Source: Locusta migratoria | Lineage: Eukaryota; Arthropoda; Insecta; Orthoptera; Acrididae | NCBI GenBank assembly: GCA_026315105.1 | Contig: CM048750.1 | Location: 401,105,002 to 401,169,001 of the forward strand | Reading direction: 5' to 3' | Length of the DNA stretch: 64,000 nt | Shown here: positions 1 to 10,480 of the stretch, piece after piece | Layout of the letters: each line of letters begins with the position of its first letter | Position numbering within the stretch: position 1 is the stretch's first letter | Translations under genes and position numbers: made by a program | Notes under the pieces: model-generated | Seen by the model: the letters and a program-made list of their open reading frames with translations, nothing else | What the model was told of the DNA's origin: nothing | The model's database searches: none

Positions 1-14
1 CACTGTGGGCATCA

Positions 15-60
15 GGGATTTTTAGATATTCCCATACCTAAGGGGGTGAAATAGGGGATG

Positions 61-102
<42 letters not shown>

Positions 103-440
103 AAAATACATTGCTTTAGGGCAATTTTGAAGCAAGAAATACAAAACTTCGGATTTAGATTTTTGATTGGAATTTTAAAAACACATATTTAGATATTTTT
201 GGAAATTCAACCATTAAGCAGGTGAAATAAGGGAAAATCTTTTAAGGATGCTATTGAGACTATTTTTAAGCTATAAATGCAAAAATTTGGATTTTGAACT
301 GTGATTAGAATTTAAAAAAAATGTGTTTTGGGATGTTTTGAACTCTGCCATCAATGGTGCAATAGGGGGTGCCAAGTTGTATCGCAGTACGTGACTAGGA
401 AATCATTTTTAAAGCTAAATCTATGAGAATTTATATTTAG
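15..440. repeat. Degenerate tandem repeat, about 3 units
   Basis: Three successive stretches share the same order of motifs: a TTTAGATATT-like start, a CCAT..AAG segment, a GGTGAAATAGGGG-like core, then AAATTTGGATTTT and a GATTAGAATTT-like end. They begin near 20, 188 and 320. The first copy contains a poly-T run and the third is the most diverged. It has no reading frame. I think this is an old interspersed or satellite-like family; the left edge may continue outside the window. Confidence 0.5.
64..101. repeat. Poly-T run (38 T)
   Basis: Uninterrupted homopolymer inside the first unit of the degenerate tandem repeat. It may be a slippage expansion or the A-tail of a minus-strand retroposon; no retroposon body was recognised next to it. 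Confidence 0.9.
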
Positions 441-1095
441 AAATAGAAAGAACCAATGCAGATCAACCCATCTATGTGTGAGAAGCAGCGGGAATTAAAC
501 TAGTACTAATAGAACATTATTTAGCCAAATAATACTAAATTGTTTTCTGTTATACTTGTTTATAATGTTTCATGCACAATGAATATGTGTATCATATTCA
601 GTGCATCCAACTGCTAGTAACATGATATAGGATTTTACGTTACCGTGCATAATAAATTTTTAACATTGACCAAAATTCGTATCTATGTGTAAATGTTTTG
701 CAACATTACATAATTTACATTGTGCCCCTCTGATATGGTACGTTACTATTTAGATAGATATTAAAGTGTACATCTATTAGGTAAGTGTATTGGTGTTTTG
801 AACGTTAGTTAAGTTTGGGTTCAAACTTCAGGACTGGAAAATTTTAGTGTATGTTGAAACGTTTAAAATCAAAAACTACCTGATGCAACCTATCGTTCGA
901 TGATGGCTAGATGACCAACCAGAGAGGTTGATGGAGGAAAAGGGGGGTCTCTGGAGAGGCACGAGGAAGGACGTGGGACCGGGAAGAGTGGAGTGTGACG
1001 CTAGTGGCATGTGGGGCCGCAGGTCGCTGCCGGATGATGCCATTGGGGAATGGCGTGAGTTGTGTTGGTCCGGCGACTGTTTTTCTGGTGATTCC
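441..1095. other. Unrecognised intergenic sequence
   Basis: AT-rich to about 900, then a GC-richer stretch at 925-1090 with a 69-codon open frame that has no recognisable domain. I see no gene or repeat here. Confidence 0.5.
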
Positions 1096-1620
1096 TGGCT
1101 ACTAGAACTAACAGCTGTGGATTGGATAATTTCTTAAGAAAGGTGACTGCTGAATTTAAGACGCAGTAGATGGTGCTGCCTCGCTGTGTGTGATAACATG
1201 TAAATTACTAAACCGTCGGCGACATTGTCTACTACCAGACTGTTCACTAATAAGTGTCCTTTAAAGTTTAAGGCACGATTGGCATGTGCTGGTGCTCTGT
1301 AGAAAATCATTTGTAAATTTAATGTGCTGTTGCAGTCTTATTACTGTTACTGATTATTCTGGCTATTAGCGAGTAACAATAGGTATTGAATAATTTCAAA
1401 AGGAAGTCACTGCTAGATTTAAGAGCTGATAGGTTTGTGTCGTCGCACTGTATGTGATAAGCTGTAAACTATTTAGTTGTGGTCGACGTTTTCTGTTACC
1501 AGACTGTTCACTATAAGGTTTACAACGTGATTGGCATATGTTGGCACTTTGTGTAAAGCCATTTGTAAGTTTAGTGTGGTGTTGTAGTCTGTTTACTGTT
1601 AATCTGATTATGCTGTTATT
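1096..1620. repeat. Two-copy tandem duplication, unit about 260 bp
   Basis: The unit starting with CTGGCTACTAG (about 1096) is repeated from CTGGCTATTAG (about 1359). Paired landmarks keep a spacing of roughly 251-263 bp: TGACTGCTGAATTTAAG/TCACTGCTAGATTTAAG, the shared CCAGACTGTTCACTA, and GATTGGCATGTGCTGG/GATTGGCATATGTTGG. By eye the copies differ at about one position in five, so the duplication is old. No coding frame is conserved between copies. Confidence 0.75.
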
Positions 1621-1739
1621 TGCAAAGGAAAGAAAACTGTGGACCGAATTATCTGCTAAATGTGAGGCGTGGTTGGCTTGGGTAGCTGCTCTGACTGTGA
1701 CAATCTACATCAGTATACAGTTCGTGTAATAGCCCTATA

Positions 1740-2599
1740 AACAAACAAACTTCACTTATTACACAGATATTATTACTGCACATTTATAAATAGATATTAA
1801 TGGTAAGTATTATTCAAGTGAGAGGTAGAGTGTGGGGGGCAATACTAACCTCACCTCAGTAGGTATGCAAAAAACACAACAATCAACATAGACTCAATCT
1901 TTTTGAAATCAATTCTTTCCTCAGCTAGAAGAGAGGAGGGTGCAGAAAGGGATAGATGGGAAGGGTTAGTCACTACCTAGACCGTGAGGTAAAGATGGCA
2001 TGAGGGGGATATGTGGAAGTTAGAGATACTGAGCCAACAGAAAACCAAACAGGATAGAATTCAAGAAGTAAAGAAAAGTGGACCAAATTAAGCTGAAAAG
2101 GAGAGTGGGAGGGGCTGTGAAAAATATTGAACAATATTTTCACATCTCATTGAAGAATTTCCATCAGGTTAATCAATTATTATTAGTAAATAATAGTAAT
2201 ACCTGGTAGTGAGTTAATCAAGTTTCCCTTTAATATAAGCACAGTGTAACAGGTTAAACTACATGACCTGTACTCAGTCCAAGATATCAAATAAATGAGT
2301 CTTGTGGGGTTTACCAGTTTATGACAGCAGTTACTGTTCCAAGAGCTGTGTTTATAGGGGTTATGGACTGCCCTGACATAGTGGTTGACAGTCATGAATA
2401 AGTATAATCAGCAAGGAGCACCAAGTCCATGGAAGGTATGTAATATCTGTGCAACAATGTCAATGTAACTTCCTTTTGTGTGGTATTCAGAGTTATTCTA
2501 TCATTCATCTTGTATCATGAGAGATATAACTCAGTTGTATTGAGAGTTAAAAAAAACATTCTTCGTCATGTATATCTGTTTAAATCATATAAAGGAATT
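1740..2599. other. Unrecognised sequence
   Basis: A purine-rich patch at about 1920-2120 and AT-rich flanks. No domain, tRNA-like motif or inverted repeat was recognised. The 70-codon minus-strand frame at 2183-2395 has no family features. Confidence 0.4.
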
Positions 2600-2954
2600 A
2601 AAAACTAACTTTTAACTCGTTATGGCCACATCACAGTTAAAATTCTTGGAATTCATGTAGACTGAGTTGACTTGCTAAACACATCAGCCACACCTGTACA
2701 AAATTATCTCATGTTAGTTACTTAATATGGAAACTGAGAGGCTTATTAACTAAAGAATTTTTATGACTAGTTTATTTTGGAACCTTGCAGTCACAAATAT
2801 AGTATGGACTGCTGATATGGGGGCATTCTCCTTACATCAGTGAAATCCTGAAAATCCAAAAGAAGGTGGTACATGAATGAGCAATGTGTGCAGATTAGAG
2901 CACTGTTGACATGTTAGCATATGCATTCAAAGAAGCTCGAAATAAGGCTAACTC
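2600..2954 (+). mobile_element. Jockey-type LINE fragment (end of reverse transcriptase)
   Basis: Frame-shifted translation of the plus strand gives fragments typical of the end of a non-LTR reverse transcriptase: FLGIHVD, then a SHVSYLIWKLRGL-like stretch, a QYGLLIWG-like stretch and an ILKIQKKVVR-like stretch. The frames carry several stops, so it is dead. It ends abruptly at the outer end of the Copia LTR, which appears to have inserted into it. The sequence just before the break (AAGAAGCTCGAAATAAG) resembles 10146-10163, so the fragment at 10.1-10.5 kb is probably the same family. Confidence 0.6.
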
Positions 2955-3123
2955 TGTAGAGTTTATTGCAAAATATTAACTTACACACTGTTGGTGGTAG
3001 ACAACAATAAAAATAACAGATGCTACATTAAAATAAAACGAAAAACATCTCAGATGTTAACACACACAGAGAAGTGTGTAATTAGTGTCTCTGCCTTCTA
3101 AAGCTAACATTGTACCTTTAACA
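2955..3123 (-). repeat. 3' LTR of the Copia element
   Basis: In element orientation the segment starts TGTTAAAGG and ends CTCTACA, giving the TG...CA ends of an LTR. It is preceded by the purine tract GAGGGAGGG (complement of 3124-3132), the usual polypurine primer site. An AATAAA polyadenylation signal lies near its end. The length of 169 bp is short but acceptable for Copia. No second LTR is found beyond 7007, so terminal identity cannot be tested within the window. Confidence 0.65.
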
Positions 3124-3179
3124 CCCTCCCTCAGTGTTAATTATTCTTGTTACAAAGATTGAAGCACAACGCTTAAAAA

Positions 3180-4620
3180 GGTCCTAGCAAGGCCCTAAAC
3201 GTTTCAGATTTTACTTGCCCAAGTCGCTTTTTCAGAACATCAGCTTGTTGCTCATTTGTGCTAATGTCCTTTATCACAACCTTCTTATCATCAACTCTCT
3301 CCCTGACAAATAAAATTTTTACGTCTATATATGCTTAAGTTTATGAGGAAACTGTGGGTTCTTACAGAGGCTTATTACTGGCATATTATCTTCATAAAGT
3401 AGAACAGATGTTTGCTGCCAGAAAGACTATATTACAAATTACTAAGCCAAAAGATTTTACTAATAGCCATGCTTAAGACTACATATTGTGATTCTGTTGA
3501 TGACAGAGACACTATGGGTTGCTTCTTAGATGCCCATAAAACACTACAACTCAAAACTTTAAACAGATAACCCCTTTTGACTTTCTGTCTACTCTCTCAC
3601 CAGCACAGAGACAACATAGACAGTTATGGTATCAGCACAGTTTTTATCCCTGTAATATAACAGACTAAGTTGTAGGGTACCATTAATGCAATGCAACACA
3701 CATTTTAAAGCACTCCATAAATCCTGATGTGCACATGATTGGTATCTACTTGCAATACTTATTGCTACACAAATATCTGGTCTGGAACATAACATGGCAT
3801 ACATCAGCAACCCTATTAATCTTCTACATCTTTTCTAAACGTCTTCATTTTGAGATTTTTCTCTTTGCAGCATACTGTGATCAAAATTTTCCTCAATAGT
3901 AGTTGAAACAGAATTACACACATACATATCAAAAACTTTTAATATTTTTCAAGATTGGTACTTTAAGAGATAGTAATAGTTCCCTCCTTTACATTCTGAA
4001 CAGTATTCATTCCGAAATAGTTTCTAATCAGACCTAAATCCTTCATTTTAAAATTACCATTTAATAACAATTTCACTTTGAAAATTTGAAGCTAACAGTA
4101 GATCATCAATGTAAAGAAGTAGGCATTTAACTGCTGTTCTCTGTCTTTATATAAAAGCAATACTCAAAATCACTTCTCACAAGTCCTAAGTCATTTATAA
4201 CCATGTGGAATTTAACGTTTCAGTTTTTGGAGAATCCTTCAAACTATACAGAGCCTTTTTAAGTTTGCAAACTTTACCCTTCATTTTATTAAAGCTTCCT
4301 ACAGGTAAGCCAACATAGTTGTCTGCAACTACTATCATATAGGAAAGCACTAAAAAAACATCCAGTTGATGTTGTTACCATTACAAAAAACTAGAAAACA
4401 TCACAATGGAGTTAACTTTGCTACTGGACTGTATATTTCTGGTTAGTCAATCTTTGCTGGAAACCTCTGGCTGCAAGGCGAGCTTTATAAAAAAACAATG
4501 TTACCTTTTTCATCTCTTTTCCGTCGAAAAACCCACTTTGTGTCAATAATATTACAATCATTTGCCTTACAGACACAATTGCTTGTATTATTTTCTTCAA
4601 GGGCTTGCAATTTCTTGCTA
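3180..4620 (-). pseudogene. Copia reverse transcriptase and RNase H remnant
   Basis: The minus strand at about 4560-4440 encodes the reverse transcriptase entry motif DTKWVFRRKRDEKGN followed by KARLAARGFQQ. The frame at 3810-3589 encodes MLMYAMLCSRPDICVAIS, the start of the Copia RNase H region. The stretch 3345-3185 encodes VDDKKVVIKDISTNEQQAD, the typical C-terminus. Many stops and frame changes lie between them. The domain order and end motif fix the orientation and the 3' end of the element just before the polypurine tract. Confidence 0.75.
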
Positions 4621-4630
4621 TGACTTCTTT

Positions 4631-5949
4631 TCAGCTTTCAGTATCACTACTAAATATTTCTGCATTGTAGGTGCTGGGGTCGTCATCATTCACAACTGTC
4701 AACAGTCCCAACTCATAATCTTCTAAGTAATTTGGATGTTGAATATTTCCTCTGGGTCTCAGATTGTATGACCTAACATTCTCAACATCAACACCCTCAA
4801 AAGAACCTTCTCCACATTCTCTGTTTTTGCAGAGTTTTCTTGTTCTTTGCCAAGCTTTCATCTACAAGCTCAGTCCTTGTTTCTAATTCTTTCTGCCCCT
4901 CTGATTCTGATGTTTTATCTATATTTTCTTCATCACAACAGAGATGAGACATCAGAGATATTATAGAGACATCTGTTTCCTTCTTCCATTCTACTGCTGG
5001 TGGCAAGAAAACTATATCTTGCTGCAGATCATTTATCTTTGTGGAAGGTATCCCTTCACATCACTATCAGAGCCCATAAATAAACCTATCTTGTTTCTGG
5101 AATCTAGTTTCAGTCTCTTTTTTTGGGTGCAAGTACAGACACACGAATCCCAAATATTTTAAAATCTTCTGATGGTAATTATCTGGCATAAAATGCTTCA
5201 AAAGGAGTTGTACCTCTGACAGGACTTCTATTCAGTACATAAGCTGCTGTGTTAACGGCTTCAGCCCAGAAATGCTTGGGCATCCTGAAATCATTGAACG
5301 AGCAGCTTCAACCAGAGGGCGCATATCGTTCTCAGCTCGTCCATCTTGCTATGGTGTGTACACAGTGCTTCTTTGACGAGTATTCCATTTTCATTCAAAA
5401 TATATGCAAATCACCATTTGTAAACTCCAGTCCGCTATCAATCCTCAGAACTTTAATTTTTCGGTCAGTTTCTCTCTCAGCCTGTGCAATAAAATTTTTG
5501 ATCAAGCCTTTAACTTCCTTCTTTTATTTCATGAAGAATACTTTGCGAAAACCTGAGTAGTCATCCTTCAAAAGCAAGAAATATCTCGCTCCTCCAAGCG
5601 AATACGACTCAATTGTTCCACAACAACACTTTTTGACAGATTATCAAGACTACAGTTTGTTAACTCGCTCACACCATGAGTACCGACTGCTGAACAATCA
5701 CTAATTTCCTTACTGTCAGCCGCTACCTGCGTTTTATTTGCATGTAAAAGTAACCATTGACAGTTCGCACAGTGTTCCGTTCCTGGAAAACAATATATAC
5801 GATATAATTTATTAACATGTCTGGACAGTGCACAAACTTCGCCTTTACTATTCAAAAACTCACATTGCTCCTTGTTTGAGACTAATTGCATACCTTTGTC
5901 CAAAACAATTTCTACCGAAATTTTAGTTCAGGCACAAAAAGCACTCCAC
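4631..5949 (-). pseudogene. Copia integrase region remnant
   Basis: Minus-strand frames 5903-5568, an intermediate shifted segment (complement of 5249-5560) and 5006-4631 fit the region between protease and reverse transcriptase. The first has a degenerate pre-integrase domain (RHVNKLYRIYCF). The middle has integrase-core wording such as KVLRIDSGLEFTNG on the minus strand. The last has the linker motif SYNLRPRGNIQHPNY typical of the Copia integrase tail. At least two frame changes separate them, so this is a broken gene. Confidence 0.7.
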
Positions 5950-7007
5950 TCAGTACCGTTTTGATAAAATTAACACACCGTTCCACTCATACAGTTCCAC
6001 AGTACCATGGCCTATCACATCAAGAAGCTTACCGCCAGCCACAGTAACTTTCACTGGGCTTTGTACTTTGCTCAGTTCCTCAAACACTTCTCTTTTATTG
6101 CACATATGCTTACTAGCCCCTGTATCCATTAAGCAATAATCTTCTTGGTCAGTTACTTGACTTGTACACATAAAGGCATTTATGTCCTGAGCCTTTTTGC
6201 CTTCCTTAGACTTTAGCAGTCTGCAATCTGTCTTTAAATGACCCCTCTTCTTACAATAATTGCAGCTTCTCCTTTCTCTCTTCACTTGGCTTTTACAGTC
6301 CTTTGCAAAATGACCCTCTTTACCACAAGTGTAACAGGTAAGTTTTTGCTGCTTGCTAACACTTGCCAAAGCTACCTGCAGCTGATTGGTTTGATTATTT
6401 CTCTCTTCTTCAGTTAGCAGTCTTGAAGTTACCTCATTAAGCGTTTGCTTCTCAAAGTGGATATACTCCCATGCCGAACGAAAATGTTTGAATCTCTCAG
6501 GCAATGACATCAACACCTTGGTAATTCTCATTTTCTCAGAAAGTGGTTCACCTGCTTGTTACAGTTTTGTTTTGATTTCTTCTAACTTCGACATAACTAT
6601 AGCCACCGTGTCATCGCCCAATTGAAGTGAATAAAACTTTTGCTGAAGGAGATGAATACTCCAGCTGACGACGTACATGACAACAGGTTGGTGAGCGGCG
6701 CTATCTCCACGCGCGTCACGATAAGTTCCTGCACATTTGTGTCCTTTTCCGGCCACACTTTTTCTTCAGCTTCTTTCTCTGGCGGAGGCTTAATCGCAAC
6801 ATCTTTAACAACATCTAAGAAACCTTTTCCGATTAACCGTTTCGCTACGGTGGACTTCTGCAGAAGTCGGGAGGAGATGTGCCGCCCAGCCGATCGACCG
6901 CTGTAGCAGTCTCGCCTCGCGTCATATTTCTCCACTTCACTACGCTCGACTTGTGAGGAAGTTTGACATATGCACCATCTAGCGGCTTTGTTGATAGTCA
7001 GATTCAC
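5950..7007 (-). pseudogene. Copia gag and protease remnant
   Basis: The minus strand from 7007 to 6560 holds the N-terminal gag region in shifted frames (a KPPPEKEAEE stretch and SIHLLQQKFYSLQLGDDT). The 193-codon frame starting at 6531 continues it with VLMSLPERFKHF, then two CX2CX4HX4C zinc knuckles (residues 66-79 and 90-103), which bind nucleic acid in the capsid. A DTGAS aspartic protease motif follows at residues 136-140, the active-site aspartate being residue 136. The frame ends before integrase. Because gag needs at least one frame correction, it should not give a working product. Confidence 0.85.
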
Positions 7008-7252
7008 TAGATGGCAGTTGCTTTCAATTTCAAAGCGTTGGTTTCGCTCGAGGTGTACTGCTCGTTTCCCACCTTCCTGAAGTGTTGTAAGTTAGTGTCT
7101 ACAAGAAATGATAATGCAGATAAGAGATATATTGTGGAGGAAGGTCTTTCTCTAATATTGGGCAGAGACTTTGAGGATGAAAGAGAATCATCGTCCGAAT
7201 CTGACGATGAAAATAAAACACCTACTTGAGCTGCTTCTACATCAGGTACATG

Positions 7253-7394
7253 ACGGTCGGGGGTTTGAATCCCCCCTCGGGCATGGATATTTGTGCCGTC
7301 CTTAGGATAAGCTAGTTGATAAGTAGTTTGTAAATTTAGGGACTGATGACCCCATAGTTAAGTCCCATAAGCTATACAAACATTTGAACATTTG
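7253..7394 (+). mobile_element. tRNA-derived SINE, 5'-truncated, in piggyBac
   Basis: It keeps the B-box half of the tRNA-like head (GGTTTGAATCC) and the full body through TACAAACATTTGAACATTTG. An 11-bp target duplication TCAGGTACATG flanks it exactly (7242-7252 and 7395-7405). Two other copies of this family lie at 26711-26886 and 44517-44710. The A-box half is missing, so this copy was 5'-truncated at insertion and cannot be transcribed from its own promoter. Confidence 0.85.
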
Positions 7395-7982
7395 TCAGGT
7401 ACATGTGCTACTCCAGTTGTTCCATTGACATTCACAGAGTAGGATTTGTGCACAGAAGATGAATCTACAGATAACGAGATAGATGAGGAGGCAGCATAAC
7501 CACCGAACCAGGTAAAAATAATGTGTAAAAATTACAACTTGAATCCGAAGAAACACGCGTTTGACGCAGCTACCTCTGGACTGAAAGGTGTCGTAGATAA
7601 TGACATCATGCTAAGTTTATTTCAGTTGTTCTTAGCACGGATTTCATAAACATTCTGTGTGAGGAAACTAACAGATACTTTTACCAAATGGTGGCTGGTG
7701 GTCGCGTTCCAGAAAGGATCCAAATATCATGGAGTGACGTGAATGAAAATGATATTTACATCTTTGTTGCCACTATGTTTATCATCACAAGATTAAAACA
7801 ATTGAGCCTGTCTGAATATTGGTCTGATAATCCAGTTATTCATACACCAATATTTTCTAAACTGCTTCCTAGAGACCGATTTTAACATATCTTGCGGTTT
7901 TTACATTTCACCAATAACGAATAGCCACACAACAATGACTATTTGTATAAGCTAAGGCCAGTAATTAACCACTTCAGAAAAC

Positions 7983-8510
7983 ATCATCATCATTAGAGAT
8001 TGATTATGCCTTTCAGCATTCAGTCTCGAGCATAGTACCTCTAATAAAATTCCTCCATGATCCCCTATTCAATGCTAACATTGATGCCTCGTCTGATATT
8101 ATGCCTTTTACTTAAAAATCATTCTGCATCGAATTTAAGTACTTTCTTCTTGGTCTACCTCGACTCCTCTCACCCTCCGCTGCCGACCTCATGAGTCTCT
8201 TAGGTAACCCTGCTTCTCCCATGGGTGTAACATGACCCCACCATCTCAGTCTGTTCGCTCTAACTGCTTCATATATGGCGTTCATTCCCAGTTTTTCTTT
8301 GATTTCCTTATTATGGACACCCTCCTGCCATTGTTTCCATCTATCAGCACCTGCAATCATCTTGCTACTTTCATATGTGTAACCTCAACCTTATGAATAA
8401 GGTAACCTGTATCCACTCAACTTTCACTCCCATACAACAAAGTTGGTCAAAAGATATAGCGGTGCACTTTAAAATTAGTCTTGGTACTTACTTCCTTCTT
8501 GCATAAAACA
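7983..8510 (-). mobile_element. LINE fragment (C-terminal reverse transcriptase) in piggyBac
   Basis: The minus-strand frame 8360-8112 encodes RLRWWGHVTPM and SRGRPRRKYLNS, the hallmark C-terminal stretch of RTE/Jockey-like insect reverse transcriptases (R-L-R-W-x-G-H-V followed by R-G-R-P). The 3' end in element orientation runs into an ATGATGATG tail at 7982-7994, a simple-repeat end typical of these LINEs. It splits the piggyBac transposase between HFRK and LCIDES. A short AAAACA stretch at both edges may be its target duplication. Confidence 0.75.
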
Positions 8511-9932
8511 ATATAAGGAAAATTTCTATACTTATGAAAAGTTATGTATCGATGAAAGTCTTCTTTTATTCAAAGTCAGGATAAAAATGAAGCAGTATAT
8601 ACCTGCTAAACGTAGCCGTTTTGGAATAAAGATATTTATTATTTCCGACATTCACACAAATTATATTTTAGAATTTATTGTCTACTGTGGCCCTCATAAA
8701 GATATTGAGAACTTTGATTTCGTTATCTCAGGAAATGTTGTAACGACATTGGTAGAGCCATATTTACAGAAGGGACACACCCTGTACTATGGCAATGGGT
8801 ACATCAGTCCTGCCCTATTTTGTTGGTTGCATGATCGGGCAACAAATGCTTGTGGTACAGTCAGGTGCACAAGAAAAGATATGCCTAACATGCCTGTGAA
8901 ACTAAAGAAAGGAGAATTACTTTCCGTTCTGCATAGGAATATCTGTTGGCACTGAAATGTCATGACAAAGAATATGTATATATGCTTTCAACAGTCCACT
9001 CCACAGAAATGGTGGAAACATTGAAGATGGATCTTCAGACAGGGTCGAAGTAATTGAAACCTTTAGTACTATTAGACTACAATAAAGCTATGGGATCTAT
9101 CGCTAAAAGTGACATGGTAATAAAGACTGTGGAAAGCATAAGAAAATCCACTAAATGGTATTGTAAGCTGTTTATTCACATCGTGGACATGTCGCTTTAC
9201 AACGCATATTGCTTGTATACGAAATTTGTAAGGAAAATTAGCTATAGTAAATTTCAAGTGGGAGTCATACAGGGAATCCTAGAAAAATATAAAGTGGAAA
9301 AAAGAAGATCGAGCGAAGGAAAAAGATCAGAACGTCCTTCAAGACTAACAGAAGGGACTCACCTATCTGACGAATGGAGCAGCTACAGAACTTGCGTTGA
9401 CTGTACAGCGCAGAAGAAGCGGAAGCAGCCTAAAAGTTTTGTAAGGAATGCAATACGACACTTTGCGCCTTTCCCTTCTTCAGGATTTGCCACACACAAA
9501 AGATTTTTTGAAATGTTCCACTGTGTAATGATACTCTCGTAATGTAATCCTGCTGAAATGTAATGTAAACCAATTGTAAATAAATATTATTGAACTAGTG
9601 AAATATAAGTTTATAATAATAATGCCCACACTCCATCAGAGCTGAAACCAAAACTTGGATCTTCTGGAATGTACGAAAAAATTACCCCAATTATCTGAAA
9701 GATGGAAGAAAACTGCTTTTATTCAAAATTAATTTCAGAAACATGTTATTTCTATAAGTGTTTTCCCTAATAAATACATATTCTAACATCCAGTAATTGC
9801 AATAACATGCAGAGTGTGAAAGCAGAACAGAGTAGCGCCGTGAGGAGCGCAAAAACTGCGCCATACAGCAGGCACGGCTTCGTGCTCGTCCATGGCACAC
9901 GGTGCAACAATCATGGTGCCGGAGTGAAAGGG

Positions 9933-9936
9933 TTAA
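9933..9936. repeat. TTAA target site at the piggyBac 3' end
   Basis: TTAA directly after GGAGTGAAAGGG. piggyBac elements integrate only at TTAA, so this marks the right boundary of the element. Confidence 0.7.
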
Positions 9937-10109
9937 TGTCACTTTCATTTGGAATTTCCTCACAGCCCAATTGTTCCTTCAAGATAACGTGAAGCATGGA
10001 TTTGTAAAATGTTCCATCGCATCACACGAAGACAAATGCCGCATGTGTCAAATTCGTTTTTACTTACAAAAACTCTCCGGCTGACCACAAAAAAAAAGAA
10101 AAAATAGTA

Positions 10110-10480
10110 ATGCAACTGGGCCCATAACCTGATAGCATATGCAGTAAAAGAAGCTCAAAATAAGTACTTTTAACAGGCCATTATTCATACACCTAAGAAA
10201 ATTAACAGTAATCAGTTTCTACAGATATTCCTCAGCATTGTATGTGAAAGAGAAGTATTGCAGATTTTGAAGTGAGTGAAAACATACACCTACATAACAC
10301 AAGATACAAAAATAAATTAGATGTACCTAGGCATAGGCTGGCAAGAACAGGGAATTCCCATATTATCAACTCCATAAAAATATTTTATACACACTCATTT
10401 TCTCCTCTATCAGCCAACACAGCTTGCTTCAGAAGTAAGTTATCAAACTGATTACATATTAACGCTTTTTATGATATACA
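10110..10480 (+). mobile_element. LINE 3' coding fragment, same family as 2600-2954
   Basis: Frame-shifted translation gives YKNKLDVPRHRLARTGNS and then SIKIFY with LSANTAC, the C-terminal wording of Jockey-type reverse transcriptases. The start (GCATATGCAGTAAAAGAAG) lines up with 2919-2940, so this looks like the continuation lost from the first fragment. The frames contain stops. No poly-A tail or target duplication was found. Confidence 0.5.

Larger units (their letters stand above)
2955..7007 (-). mobile_element. Degenerate Ty1/Copia retrotransposon lacking its 5' LTR
   Basis: Reading the minus strand from 7007 to 2955 gives the Copia order: gag with two zinc knuckles, aspartic protease, integrase region, reverse transcriptase, RNase H, polypurine tract, LTR. 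Integrase lies before reverse transcriptase, which distinguishes Copia from Gypsy. All domains carry frameshifts or stops. The left end sits inside a Jockey-type LINE fragment. The right end (5' of the element) stops against piggyBac sequence near 7010 with no LTR, so the 5' end was lost by truncation or rearrangement. Confidence 0.85.
7095..9543 (+). pseudogene. piggyBac transposase remnant with substituted catalytic residues
   Basis: Segments in order: an acidic N-terminus (7095-7230), 7688-7885 (ISWSDVNENDIYIFVATMF, a typical early core), 7886-7980, then after the LINE insertion LCIDESLLLFK (about 8540, the first catalytic aspartate) and 8587-8955 with the PAKRSRFGIK motif. The second catalytic position, normally aspartate in a DN(F/W)YTS motif, reads YYGNGYIS with glycine at codon 8791-8793. 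The third, normally in a GGVDxxD motif, reads GSIAKSDM with alanine at 9102-9104. The C-terminus at 9340-9540 has a short cysteine-rich tail. With two of three catalytic acids lost and several frame breaks, it cannot be active. Confidence 0.8.
7011..9932 (+). mobile_element. piggyBac-like DNA transposon lacking its 5' end
   Basis: Plus-strand frames form a piggyBac-type transposase (DDE_Tnp_1_7 family) from about 7095 to 9543. The 3' end is marked by GAGTGAAAGGG followed directly by TTAA at 9933-9936: the complement CCCTTTCACTC next to TTAA is the usual piggyBac terminus and target site. No matching CCCTTT terminus or TTAA is found at the left, where Copia sequence begins at about 7007. The element has been entered by a 5'-truncated SINE (7253-7394) and a LINE fragment (about 7983-8510). 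Confidence 0.85.
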
